Source of the DNA: Saccopteryx bilineata
Lineage: Eukaryota > Chordata > Mammalia > Chiroptera > Emballonuridae
DNA length: 64,000 nt
Reading direction: 5' to 3'
Assembly: GCF_036850765.1 (NCBI RefSeq)
Contig: NC_089494.1
Coordinates: 233,882,779 to 233,946,778 of the forward strand
Position numbers and translations under genes: made by a program. Every line of letters starts with the position of its first letter. The stretch's first letter is position 1. Shown here in pieces: positions 33,644 through 44,347 of this stretch. Under the pieces are notes generated by a model, which searched no databases, was not told where the DNA came from, and saw only the letters and a program-made list of their open reading frames with translations.

Positions 33644-34128
33644 GCCCTTTTTAATTTTTTGAGGTAACTCCATACTGCTTTCCACAGTGGCTGCACCAAT
33701 CTGCATTCCTACCAAAGTTCACTAAGTTTCCCATTCCTCCACACCCTCTCCAGTGCTTGTTGTGTGTTGATTTATTGTGATAGCCATTCTGACAGGTGTG
33801 AGATGGTATCTCACTGTGGTTTTCATATACATTTCTCTGATGATTAGTGACATTGAGCATCTGTTCATATGTCTATTGGCCATCTGTATGTCTTCTGTTT
33901 GGGTTTATTCAGTGTCTATTCAGGTCTTTTGCTCATTTCTTAATTACATTTTTTTTGGTATGAAGTTGTATAAGTTCCCTGTAAATGTGGGCACTAAGCC
34001 CTTATCAGATGTATCAACAATTATGTCCTCCATTCAGTGGGTTGTCTTCTCATTTTGTCTCTCCTTTGTTGTGCAAAAACTATTTCGTTTGATGTAGTCT
34101 CATTTGTTTATGTTTTATTTTATTTCCC
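33644..34128 (-). mobile_element. 5'-inverted part of a twin-primed L1
   Basis: The minus strand carries L1 ORF2 C-terminal sequence with landmarks 'ATGAGATACCATCTCACACCTGTCAG'-like (33795-33818, complement) and a Cys-rich stretch; it ends at 33644 in 'TACCTCAAAAAATTAAAAAGG'. In a normal L1 this would be directly followed by the sequence that starts the next feature. The orientation switch is the signature of twin-priming during insertion. Confidence 0.9.
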
Positions 34129-34807
34129 TTGCAAAAAAAATAAAATAAAAATGGTACTGCTTTATAATCCAGCAATTGCACTTCTGGGTATATATTCAAA
34201 GAAACCTCAAATACTAATTTGAATAAAAAAATATTACCGCTATGTTCATTGAAGCATAATTTACAACAAGCAAGATTCAGCTGCACCCCAGGTATCTATC
34301 GATAAATGAGTAGATGAAAAAGCTGTGGCATATTTACACAATGGAATACTACTCAGCCATAAAAAAGAAAGAAATCATGCCTTTTGCAATGAATGAATCT
34401 GGAGATTATTATGCTAAGTGAAATAAGCCAGTCAGGGAAGAAGAAGTAACATATGATTTCACTTATCAATATATGTGGAATCTAATGAATAAAATAAACT
34501 AACAAACAAAATAGAAACAGACTTATAGATATGGAGAACAGACTAACAGCTCTCATAGGGAATGGAGGGTGGGGGCCTGGGTGAAAAAGGTGAAGATATT
34601 AGGCAAAGAAAAACTTATAGACAGACAATAGTGTGGGGACTGCAGGAAGGAAAGGAGGTAGATGGTGTAGGAGAAGGACTTGACTTGGTGGGGAGTGATC
34701 ACACAATATGGTGTACAGATGATGTGTCCACGGACACATCTGAAACCTGTATACTTTTATCAATATTAACCAATGTCATCCCAATAAATTCAATAAAAAA
34801 TTAAAAA
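34129..34807 (+). mobile_element. 3' part of the twin-primed L1
   Basis: It begins at the ORF2 'CTTTATAATCCAGCAATTGC' region, passes 'ACACAATGGAATACTACTCAG' (34337-34357) and a purine-rich 3' UTR (34560-34680), and ends in AATAAA-containing A-rich sequence. Probable TSDs are AATAAGTAAT (33634-33643) and AATAAGTTAT (34808-34817). The subfamily is older than L1-A/B and the reading frames are broken. Confidence 0.9.
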
Positions 34808-34817
34808 AATAAGTTAT

Positions 34818-36289
34818 ATCCTTAAATGTGGGACATGTTTACACTTAAACAATTATTTTAAAAGCAAGATGTTAGCCACATGGGTTACATAATCAGTGAG
34901 AATTAATTGTTCTAAAATAAAAATTTTAAAAAAAAACAGGTAACTTCATCTTTACTCATAATTCTACAAATCTTGCTCCCTTCTACATGCTGTAAGGATA
35001 ATGATTCTATGTTTTCCATTTTGAGACTGCGCTAAATTGAATAGAGGTGATCTAACTTATCCTCCACCCCTCACACCCAATCCTTTATTTTGTATGTCAT
35101 GAGGGAGGCTTAGAGAGATGTAAAGAAAGAGCATGTGCTTAAGAACCAGACACAGAGCTTGACTTCTGACCCCACTCGTCTGTAGCCAGTGAACTTGCAT
35201 GAGGGCCTGTCGTTCCGTGACTCCTCTCCCTTTGATCCAGATTCACTTCCTCCCCGACTCCTCAGACAGACTCACCTGGGAGTCTGGCTTACATTTAGGT
35301 TTAGTCAGTCAATGCACCTTCAGAAGCAAGGGCAGAGGATGCTGTCAGTGGTCTGACTTTGAGTGCCCCTTTGTAGAGAAAAAATACAGAATTATACAGG
35401 CAAAATTAGGTAAAAAAATGAATATTTATTTACAATGAGTAAAGAAATCATAACAAATTATATATTTTTAGAACATATAAAACAAACTCTTAAGGAAATC
35501 TTAAGACAAATATGAATATCAAAAAAGCCCCCAACTGCATTTTTGTATTAATAAACTCTTTCCTCTGCATTATTTTTCCTACAGCTTTTAATGACAATGA
35601 TTTTAATAATAACATTCTCTCTAGAAAAAAAGAGAAATATAATTCTTATATAGTTGAACAAATTTTGATATGCTATTTAACTATACAGAGAATTTAAAAA
35701 AGTTTCTTTTAATTTTACATACTTTTTGTCCCAGTTGTCCTAGACACAGTCCTGTACACCACCACGTCGGGTCCTGCACTTTATTGCTTTGAAAACAGGT
35801 GAATTGACACAGAGGTAAGAGTGGACTTAGAAAAGTCATTCCTCAGTTGCATGACTAGCAATGACTTAACCACGCACACATGCACACACACACAGAGAAA
35901 AAAAATTAAAAAGGAACTGTGAGCCATAAAAAATATCTCCCCAACAAAACGCCCCAAATTGATCCCTAACTCAATTTCTGGGTTGCAAAATTGTCAGGGG
36001 CTTTTAAAATGCACCCACCAGTAGGAAAGAGAATTAGAGGAAAACTAAAAGGAATTTTGATAAGTAGTGATTTTTTAAATTATTACCCTTTCAAATTGCA
36101 CAGAAACTGTGACACCTAAATATATTATATTGATATATAGGTTCCTTTTCGAGGGCTTGGAAGGGACTTATGCCAGAGAGGAGCTTGAGGCATAAATGAT
36201 ATTAACAGTTTAAGGCACTTCGGGTGCATTTCCAGGGGCAAGAGGTATGCAAATGGGAGAGGAGAATATTGAAATGTTTCTTCCCTGTT
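34818..36289. other. Non-repetitive DNA
   Basis: No gene or clear transposon. A small CA-rich patch lies at 35874-35893. The frame at 35199-35438 (79 codons) lacks support. Confidence 0.45.
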
Positions 36290-36711
36290 TCCTCCCTGCT
36301 CTAGGGTATGACTTTGACAGTGGCTGCTACTCTTTCAGTCACTCTTGTTGGGTGGCCTCTCCTTCATATCTACAGTTGACTGATGACAGAGGGCGGCTGT
36401 TTATGATTTTAGCTCCATCTTTGCCAGGCTGAAGCTTGGCAGTGGTTGGGGTGCCATACCTAAGGGCCCAGTGCCTGTTGGCTAACTTTTCTTCTAATAA
36501 TACAGCTTTCACTTCAGTAACATTTTTATCGCCTTGCCCATTCAGGCCGACATGTGGCAAAGACTTCTTGTTTTTGTCAGTTCTGTGTACTCCAATATTC
36601 CTTTTTGATTCTCTTGAGTCAGCTCACACTTCTGTAAGGAGTCTCTTCATTAAGAAATCTTATATCATCTGAGTTGGATTCTGCTTCTAGCAGCATCTAG
36701 ACTAAGACAGA
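36290..36711 (+). mobile_element. Probable old LINE/LTR 3' remnant
   Basis: The GC-richer block ends 'GGATTCTGCTTCTAGCAGCATCTAGACTAAGACAG'. That ending and the CT-rich body recall the 3' ends of old mammalian L1M or LTR repeats with 'GACTGATACAG'-type ends. The family cannot be named by eye. Confidence 0.3.
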
Positions 36712-36845
36712 CAAGTTGCTTTAATCTTAATCATAAATTTCTTTATCTGTAAAATGAACAAAAAAAGATCCATTTCATAGATGTGTTGGAAAATAATATG
36801 AGACAATACATTCAAAATACATGTCACTGCTTCATTTGTATCATT
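36712..36845 (+). mobile_element. MIR (ancient SINE)
   Basis: 'CAAGTTGCTTTAATCTTAATCATAAATTTCTTTATCTGTAAAATG', followed by 'TTTCATAGATGTGTTGGAAAATAATATGAGACAATACATTC', follows the MIR consensus order (TTACTTAACCTCTCTGAGCCTCAG, CATCTGTAAAATG, AGGATTAAATGAGATAAT). Confidence 0.75.
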
Positions 36846-37178
36846 TAATTTTTTTTTCCTTCAGAAAAATAAATGAAACTAATTCATTCAAGCACATAGA
36901 ATCAGTGAAGCCCAGTCTCCCAGTATGATATAATGTAAACTACATAGCGCTTCTCACACGGTGTTTTTTTTTTAATTTACAGTGTTCTGTGTTAAGAAAT
37001 ATAACACACATGAATCTTTAGAATAATAAAATTTAAAAATCAAAACTATACAAAAGAGTAACCAATTTCTGTTATTGGATTCAATACATCTATAATTACA
37101 GTTCAATAAATATAATCATAACAAACACAATGAAAAAAATTAAAACCCCACATTCATGGAAAGTATGTGCACTATCAG
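36846..37178. other. AT-rich DNA
   Basis: No gene or repeat recognised; T-run at 36964-36973. Confidence 0.45.
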
Positions 37179-37600
37179 TGTTACCAGACTGGAAGGGGTC
37201 TGTTTGCCCGCAGCCATTAAAGCTCAATCAAGTGTAAACGGGAGTTTGCAGCCAAAAAAAATAAGGGTTTATTAGTTGAGGAAATGACACCAAGCCAAGA
37301 GTCACAGGTAAGCTAGTGCTCAAAGACCTGGCTGCCCATCTGCTTACAAGGGATGGGTTATATAGAAGGAAAATCATTACTCATGATGGCTAAGAGTTGG
37401 GGTCATGGGCTCTACTGATCAGTTGGGGCCAGGGTAGGGAGTAGTTGGTCATTGTATCAAGTCCTGACGTCGACCATGGCATTGTTCTATCTGGTTTGTG
37501 GTCGACAGAACCATTTCACATTTATGAGCCTGGGGTTGAAACACAACTGAAATCAAGAGTTATCTTTAGCTTGACCAAAAGTCTGTTTCTGTGGTCAATA
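37179..37600 (-). mobile_element. Probable solo LTR, class I (gamma-like) type
   Basis: The minus strand shows a promoter-like order: CTATATAACCC (TATA, complement of 37347-37357), then downstream AATAAACCC (complement of 37265-37274), and a 3' end GTCTGGTAACA. The plus-strand left end TGTTACCAGAC (37179-37189) supplies the terminal CA of the LTR. The 5' boundary near 37597 (TGACCACAG on the minus strand) is uncertain and I found only a weak TSD. No internal retroviral sequence was seen. Confidence 0.55.
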
Positions 37601-37634
37601 GACCTGAGGCTTTGTTCTTAAGACAGTTTATGCT

Positions 37635-37860
37635 TGATCTATGGAGACACAGTGGATAAAGTGTTGACCTGGAATGTTGAGGTTGCCAGTTTGAAGCATG
37701 GGCTTGCCCGATCAAGGCACATATGGGAGGTGATGCTCCCTGTTCCTCCCCCTTCTCTCGCTCTCTCTCTCCCTCTGTTTCTCTCTCTCCTCTGTTCATG
37801 TGTAAGCAAGATGCAGTGGTGCCTAATAGCTGGCTATTCAACTATTCTCTCTAAATAATT
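37635..37860 (+). mobile_element. Family B SINE, short variant
   Basis: The head ATGGAGACACAGTGGATAAA, the B-box region 'CCAGTTTGAAGC', then CTTGCCCGATCAAGGCACAT (37704-37723), a CT-rich tail and a short A-rich end. It lacks the long CTTGAG-unit body, like the copy at 647-1048. Confidence 0.8.
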
Positions 37861-39493
37861 ATAGAAATAGCTACTTGGAAGTTAATTCAAAGTTTAAACA
37901 GATACTCAGGACTATTTTGTGTTTATTTTGGTTTTGCTCTGATACTTGTTAACTGATTAACCTCTCCTGTGCCTTCCACCCTCCGGCTTGCTGTAATTTA
38001 ATTTAGGACATCTCAAAAATTCTTTTTCTTGTCAACTTCTTTTCTCTCTCTTTGTCTTTCTGTCTTTATTTGTTTTTGTTTTTTTTGCCTTTGGTTATTT
38101 TGTAGTAAAACTCTCCTGATAAATTTACCCAAGCTTAGATTTCTTCTATGAAGTTATTTATTGTGCCTTTATCAAATGCCAGCCACTAACAACAGAATCT
38201 GTGCCTTATCAATACACAAATCACCTGATGATAAATCAAGAAGGTTGCCAACATGCACAGCATGGTCAGCTGTCAGCACAGTTCCCATAGTACACTATTT
38301 CACCTTCAGGCAGTAGAACAGGAACTCCTAGTGTGCTGTCGCATGTTTGCAAAAATCACACAACCTAGCTCCTGACTCAGGTTTCTAAATCAGAATTAAG
38401 TTTGGCCCTCACAAATATTTTTCTTGTCCAAAGCTAGTTCTGACTATACTTCATGGGATATAATAAATAAGACAGTCAACATCCAGTGAAATTATGTGTG
38501 TACATATATTTTCCTCCTAAACACCATATAAGGAAAATAGAAAAATGGGTCGCACTGGTAGGGTTTAGCCTCTTAAAGATCAAGGTACGTATTTTTAATG
38601 AAAAAAGATTAAGCAGGAACAGGAAGAGGGAATAATTCCTGAAAGGAAAAAGAGAAGTTTCATTTGAATGCAAGCAGGGAGTGTTGCCATGGCAACCCTA
38701 CTCCAAGTGTGAAAAAGAACATTTGTCCTGCCTGTTACTGAGAAGTCCATCATGTGCTGGCAGCTGCAGAAAACCTGCTCTGATTATTGCACATTTTAAT
38801 TTTCCAAAGGGCTTGGGTAGAGATGGATGGTTTAAGTAGTGATAAGGCATCCCCCCAAAAGGTATAGTCTATTTAAAACTATGGTCCTAATGATGGGATT
38901 ATCTATGATCTTTTCTAATTAGTGTCATGTTAAAAATGCCACCTATAACTGCTGTAGAGACAAGAAAATGTTTGAGGCCACAAACTCCCTTTATAATTCC
39001 TTTATTCATTGTTGCTTGTCTTAGGCCAATTAAATTTCATGTATCAGATCATATATAATATAGATAGGTAGACATATATATATATATCAATATCAAATTG
39101 TTATGACTATTACTATTTATAGGGCACAATATAAAAGTTCTGCTTTGTATTTTTGTAAATCTTTATAATGTGGTGAATTTTACTATATGAAGTCAATACA
39201 AATAACAGAAAATGGCTACAGGTTTAGTCTTAAAGTTCACATTAGTTCACAATTGCCAAGTACTTTATGCTTTGGGAAAAACTATTAATGCCCAGTCAAT
39301 TTTGTTAATAGAAATAAGTTGAAGTAATCATTTATTCATAGAAAGCAAACAATTCTCCATTTGAGATGCAATTAACATAATTCAGACTAGGAACAATGGA
39401 GCCAGATCCTTAACCTCTTGTTCCATGTTTTTCATCTTTAAAAGAGATAGTGATATTCTATAAGGTTATCAGGTAAATCAAAAGCTTTAGTAC
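37861..39493. other. Non-repetitive DNA with one strong regulatory motif
   Basis: No gene or young transposon. Around 38600-38850 the composition becomes mixed and includes the RFX palindrome listed separately; this stretch could be an enhancer, but that is inference. Confidence 0.4.
38693..38706. promoter_or_regulatory. Perfect palindromic RFX X-box
   Basis: GTTGCCATGGCAAC is a perfect 14-bp palindrome identical to the symmetrical X-box bound by RFX-family factors (RFX1-4). Such sites regulate ciliary, neural and some MHC genes. It lies in non-repetitive DNA with an E-box-like CAGCTG about 55 bases downstream (38760-38765). Binding is inferred from sequence only. Confidence 0.6.
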
Positions 39494-39722
39494 AAGAATT
39501 GGAAAACTTTTTTTTCTGTAAAAGACCAGGGAAGTAAATATTTTAGGGTCTGTCAGCCATATGGTCTCTGTGGCAACTCAACAACTCTGTCACTATTGTA
39601 GGAAAGTGGCAACAGGCATGTGAAAATTAATGGGTGTGGCTGGGTTCCAATTGAACTTTATTTACAAAAACAAACAGTGGGATTGGATTTGGCCCCTAAG
39701 ATATACTTTTCCAAGACCTGAT
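39494..39722 (+). mobile_element. MER58-like hAT-Charlie element
   Basis: 'AAACTTTTTTTTCTGTAAAAGACCAGG', 'AGTAAATATTTTAGGGTCTGTCAGCCATATGGTCTCTGTGGCAAC', 'GGGTGTGGCTGGGTTCCAATTGAACTTTATTTACAAAAACA' and 'GGATTTGGCCCC' follow the order of a MER58-type consensus. The termini are decayed and no TSD is clear. Confidence 0.75.
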
Positions 39723-40732
39723 TGAATGTGTAAAGTGCTTATACAGTACAGTGATTAATTCAGAATGATTGCTAACTAAGTTTTAACTCTCAAGAGTTAC
39801 ACTGTGGATTTTGTTGTTAGTTTCAGTTTAAAATGAAGAGAGCATTTGGAAGTTATCAAAATATCCTCAACATTAATAATTCAAATGAGTCTTAATGAAT
39901 TCAGGAAGAAAGTTTCAAAACAGGCAAATGACTCAGAGTTTTGAACGCCTCTGCTAAAGAAGATGATATACTATAGTAGTAAGGAGATATTACTGTTGAG
40001 ATACTTCCATTGCAATGAGTGAACTAGTTGAATGAATGTACCAGTTATAAAACAGAAGAAATACATAATTAAAATAGGATAAGTAGAATTAGTTACTCTG
40101 TAAGATTTCTTAGTGTGCCTTTGTATTAAAGAAATAATTTTAAAGTGCAAGAAGAGTAAGGAGGGCAACCATAGAAAATCTTATCAGTTGAAGTAAGATA
40201 AAAATAAGACTAAAAAGGGATTTTAGAGAAAAAAAGTATCTTTAAACTATAATTACAGTCGATTATACAAAATAAGTTTTTAGTGTCACTGATAATTCTA
40301 TTTGTGCCTGTGTTTCATAATCAAAATACAGAAACCACTTGAAATTGTCATCATGAAGTTGCAGGTGGTGGAATTTCAAATGCTTAGTAATATTTCAGTG
40401 GCAATAGTAATATTTCAGTTGGAAAGCTTCTAGATTTGAAGGACTAGGGTGCCACATTTTCCTTCCAGGAAGTATAGCTACAGACTGCTCCTTAATTAAG
40501 TAATATCCAAGCCACCCTTTACCAAAATGGTCATGAAATAACTATCCATTTATTAAATCACTTAAATCAAAACTAAGATAGTCCTTCACATTTCATTTGC
40601 AAATTTATCAATCAAATGCATAAGCTATGTAACAAATAATAAATAAAAAGAAAATAAAAATTAGCACTGACTAGTATGCATTATTTTTTTTCTGGGACAA
40701 AATCTGTTGACCAATAAAGACCAAAAAAGAAA
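39723..40732. other. Non-repetitive AT-rich DNA
   Basis: The 13-bp motif TAGTAATATTTCA appears twice about 20 bp apart (40384-40420). No gene or transposon recognised. Confidence 0.45.
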
Positions 40733-40950
40733 TCCTGGCTGGTTAGTTTGGTCAGTTAGAGTATTGTCCCAAAATACCAAGTTTGCAAGGTTGCAGGTTC
40801 AATCCCCATGAGGGCACATCTGGAAAGGAACCCACCAATAAGTGCACAACAACATGGAACAACAAATGGATGTCCTCCCCCCCTCTCCCACCTTACCCTT
40901 CCTTTTTCTGTCTTTCTAAAACCAATCTATTTTTAAAAGATCCCAAAAGA
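40733..40950 (+). mobile_element. Ves-like tRNA-derived SINE
   Basis: The head 'CCTGGCTGGTTAGTTTGGTCAGTTAGAG' and B box GGTTCAATCCC (40796-40806) are followed by 'GAGGGCACATCTGGAAAGGAACCCACCAATAAGTGCACAAC', 'GGAACAACAAATGGATG' and a CT-rich end. This is the layout of the Ves family known from bats, distinct from families A and B. Confidence 0.75.
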
Positions 40951-41378
40951 AACATCTGTAGTGTGAATACTAAATTTTTTTTTCTCTGAATCATTTGATT
41001 ACAAAGCTCCTGGAAACCAATATGGAAATTAGTTTAACTAATTTCAATGGAAATAAACAATGACTTTTGTTGGCTTTGCAAATTTATATCTAACTCATGC
41101 TGACCAAAGATTTGAGGTTGAGCTTTCAGTTAACTTTATTTTACATCATATTTTACAAATGCGCAGTGATGCTCAGTTACAGTAATCATTATGTTACTAT
41201 TGATAAATAAATGTAGAGCTGCCTTTGAACACCTGATCTCTTAAGTCAGTTTTTTAATTCTCAATCTACTCACTAGCTTTGCAATGAGTCTTTCATATTA
41301 TTTAATTATTTGGCTTATATAAAGTAGAATTGTATGATAACCAAAAGACATAGATCACAAAAAGGCACACATATAGAT
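40951..41378. other. AT-rich DNA
   Basis: No gene or repeat recognised. Confidence 0.45.
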
Positions 41379-41414
41379 ACACACACACATACATACACAC
41401 ACACACACACACAT
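41379..41414. repeat. (CA)n microsatellite
   Basis: CA dinucleotides with two CATA interruptions. Confidence 0.95.
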
Positions 41415-41449
41415 ACCTATTTATTTATTTATAACATAAATTTATGTCT

Positions 41450-41990
41450 TGTTTTTCCAGAAACAGGGTTTTTTATGATAGATTCACCGATAGATCTCCC
41501 TTTTGATGCCAGGAAGCACTGGGAGAGGCCAAGGGAATACTCAACCCCATCTAGAGCCTGGTCATGGACTAAAAGGGAATTCAAAGCATGACAGAAAGAT
41601 TTAGTAAAGCACAATTAAAGTGATAGTACACACTTGAGAAGTAGGAGCTGGCGACCTCCAGAATGAGGGGTGCCTATGGATTCTGGGAAGAAGGTGTTAT
41701 TAAACATGGGCAATGGAAGGAATAGGGTGGTCTTCTGCTTCTAACACTGGTGGGCTGAGTGCTTTTTTTTCTCTCTATATATAACAATATCTTTTTGGTC
41801 TTTTCAATTACAGAAAATTAAGAAAGAGGAAGCAGGGGAACAGGTGGTCAGTGAAGATTACATCTGTGATGTTCCAGCCACAACAGAGAAGGGGAGGGAT
41901 AGAGCTTGTGGCTTTGCTTCCCTATTCTAACTTTCCTGCCTCACTTTGACTCTCCAAGGTATACCAGTTTGGAAAATAATGTATATCGAT
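41450..41990 (-). mobile_element. LTR-like segment, family unresolved
   Basis: The moderately GC-rich block differs from its AT-rich surroundings. 'AGAAAGATTTAGTAAAGCACAATTAAAG...TAGTACACACTTGAGAAG...CGACCTCCAGAATGAG' resembles the antisense R/U5 side of class I LTRs that I have seen in mammals. The ends are not resolved and there is no TSD. It could equally be unique DNA. Confidence 0.35.
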
Positions 41991-42547
41991 GCACTTTTAG
42001 TTTTTTATTCTCAGAAGCTGACAACAGTTTCTAAGAATACCTACCATGTGCCAAGCACTCTTCTAGGCCTTGTGGGTTTCTGGCTTTAATAAATTTATAA
42101 ATAAATCTCTGTTAATTATTAAAGATCTCATAGAGGCTTCTATTGTCCTCAGGGTACTAAAGCAAATCTTACGAGATATTGCTGCTTCTAAGTAACTAAC
42201 TGCCTTGGCTTCTGACACTGATGGACTTCACTGGCAAAGTAAGTAACCCTGACGACAATTAGAAAATGAAACAGAAATAATTGTCACATTTGGCTCCCAC
42301 ACTGTCTTGGCATCAGTGGAGCATCAAGGTCTGGAACAACATGAAAGATTTCCAGTCTTTTATATAGCTGTGAGGTTTGAGCTACCAGGCTTTATCTGTT
42401 ACAATGATGTCCCAAACAGACATAAAGATAAGGTTGCGCTTCTGACATAGAAGCAAGCGGAATTAAACTCAACTTCGTTAACCAGGTTATGAGGAGGGCA
42501 ACGTTGAAAAGGGGTATTTAAAATTACTTTAAACAGAAGTTGAAATG
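41991..42547. other. Mostly non-repetitive DNA
   Basis: 'CTACCATGTGCCAAGCACTCTTCTAGGCC' (42041-42069) is typical of MIR/L2-age repeats. Nothing else is recognised. Confidence 0.4.
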
Positions 42548-42695
42548 TATGGTGACGGAAATGATTTGCCTTTAGGTGATGAGCACACAGAACAACCAAC
42601 AGTTCAAATGCTATCGAGATGTTCACCTGAAACTTATGTGCTTCTATGAATCAATGTCACCCCGTTGAATTTCATTTCTAAATTAGAAAAAAATG
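42548..42695 (+). mobile_element. L1 3' UTR fragment
   Basis: 'GGTGACGGAAATGATTTGCCTTTAGGTGATGAGCACACAG', 'TTCACCTGAAACTTATGTGCTTCTATGAATCAATGTCACCCC' and the short A-rich end match the complement of the 3' end of the minus-strand L1 at 17345-17460. Heavily 5'-truncated. Confidence 0.8.
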
Positions 42696-42814
42696 GAAAT
42701 TGAGGTAAGCAGACTAGAAATCATATAATAAACATTACTTAGCACAATGTCTCGTTCATACTGATTCCCAGGTCAATTTCCACATCAATTTTGCGTGTGC
42801 CATACGCTTCTTCG

Positions 42815-42935
42815 CACATTATTTAACTTGATCCTCATAAAAACCTTAAAATGATTTTAACCAACATGAACCCTATTTTACAGTTGACAGAGCTAATATT
42901 TACAAAAGTTAATATATTTACTTTCTTAGTGGCAA
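42815..42935 (-). mobile_element. MIR (ancient SINE)
   Basis: 'CATTATTTAACTTGATCCTCATAAAAACC' and 'CCCTATTTTACAGTTGACAGAGC' are the antisense MIR landmarks (TTTAATCCTCACAACAACC and CCATTTTACAGATGAGGAAAC). Confidence 0.65.
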
Positions 42936-43781
42936 GAATTTGTATGGCTTATGAAACATGTAAGCATATACTGTAAAATGTAAATTAAAATACATTTACT
43001 TATTATCTGCCACATTCATCACATTCAGATGCTCAGACTTAAACCTACTCTTCCATTAACAGTGCTGCACTTGTGTCTGCTCTCCATTATTCAGAGATTT
43101 TATTTTTCTTACCAACCCTGAGATCGAACCTCTTCTATGCCTTATTCCTTTTGAGTTCTGCTAGAACTCATAGGGGTGAAAGCCATCCATGTCTTTCAGT
43201 ATTCTAATCACAGAGATAACATTCCATGATCTCTGTATTTTGCTTGATAGGAGTCAGTAAATAAATTCAGCCTACAATCAATGGGAGAATATTTTATAAG
43301 CGTGTAAATATCTGAAACAAGGGTCACTGAAGACCATATTAAGGGCTATCTACTGCTTTTCCAGCCCAAACAAACATAGGATTCCAGATTCGTTTCATTC
43401 ATTGAGGAAAGGGTGGCACAAGATGGGCCAGAAGGACTGGGAGGAGTGGCATTGTGTGAAAGTTTGACATTCCCTTAGAAAAAGACTCTGATTCATGCGA
43501 CGAGGGACAAATAGCAATTCTGTAAATGCTTTTGTTTTGGAACAAGAACAACCTTTCTCAGACTAGACCAAAGAGAGGAAGCCCTGGGGCACTTTCTTTT
43601 AAGGGGCTATCAAAGTTCTTGTCATGACTCAATCTGGAATAATCAGGCATTCAAGTGCTGGGAGACCCTAGCAGAAATGATCTCCCAAACCTTTTAAGTT
43701 CTATTGCTAAAAGCTGGTCACACATTCTATTTCCAAAAGAGCTTTTGAGTCTAAATTTAAAGGCTGTACTATAAACTAGGT
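42936..43781. other. Non-repetitive DNA
   Basis: No clear transposon or gene; the minus-strand frame at 43651-43965 runs into a tandem duplication and has no recognisable domain. Confidence 0.4.
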
Positions 43782-43829
43782 GAATCGATCTGTTTTTAAC
43801 TTGAGGAATCGATCTGTTTTTAACTTGAG
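43782..43829. repeat. Perfect 24-bp tandem duplication
   Basis: The unit at 43782-43805, starting GAATCGATCTG, is repeated without change at 43806-43829. It lies 78 bp upstream of the L1-B insertion. Confidence 0.97.
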
Positions 43830-43913
43830 GTATCCAGATTTCAACTAATTTAGAAGACAGTCTTATTGATGAGGTAAATATGCTACTCAAAAAGTTACAG
43901 ACATTAATGGAGA

Positions 43914-43933
43914 TGACGTCAGAGTAATGGCGG
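43914..43933 (+). promoter_or_regulatory. CRE and YY1-like sites at L1-B start
   Basis: TGACGTCA (43914-43921) is followed by TAATGGCGG (43925-43933), the same pair and spacing as in L1-A. A further reverse YY1-like GGCCATTTTA lies at 44331-44340, just before the monomers. Roles are inferred from human L1. Confidence 0.6.
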
Positions 43934-44347
43934 GGTAGGAAGCGATACCGATAAATCTCCCCCAAAACTCAACAAGATCTTCAACCAGAAACATAAAAAC
44001 CTATACTTGGAGCTTCCAGATGCTTTGCAATACACCCAAAGGTATGACTGAGTGAAAAATTGGCTAAATATATAACCAAACCCCGAAGGAAATAGGGAGT
44101 AAGAAATGCTCCGCCTTCCTCACTAACCTAAACAGGGCGGCTTTCTCTGGTAACTGTGAAAATAGAAACTGAGGCGGGCAAAGGGCGTGAATAGATCCAG
44201 ACTGCGACACGAAAGGCCGAACCAGGCTGTGGAATGGAGATCCAAGCCGAGGAAAATCTGATCCTGTGGCAACCCAGGCAATACAAGCTAACACTTGCGC
44301 CAAACCCAAACAAAGAAAGACAAGCGGAGCGGCCATTTTACCCGGTC

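Noticed and set aside
34720..34741. Short palindrome GATGTGTCC..GGACACATC
   Set aside because: It lies in the 3' UTR of an old L1 and is short; most likely part of that LINE family rather than an independent site.
37460..37510. GTCGAC-containing repeat pair (GACGTCGACC / GGTCGACAG) as a regulatory palindrome
   Set aside because: It sits within the probable LTR and is short; no independent support.
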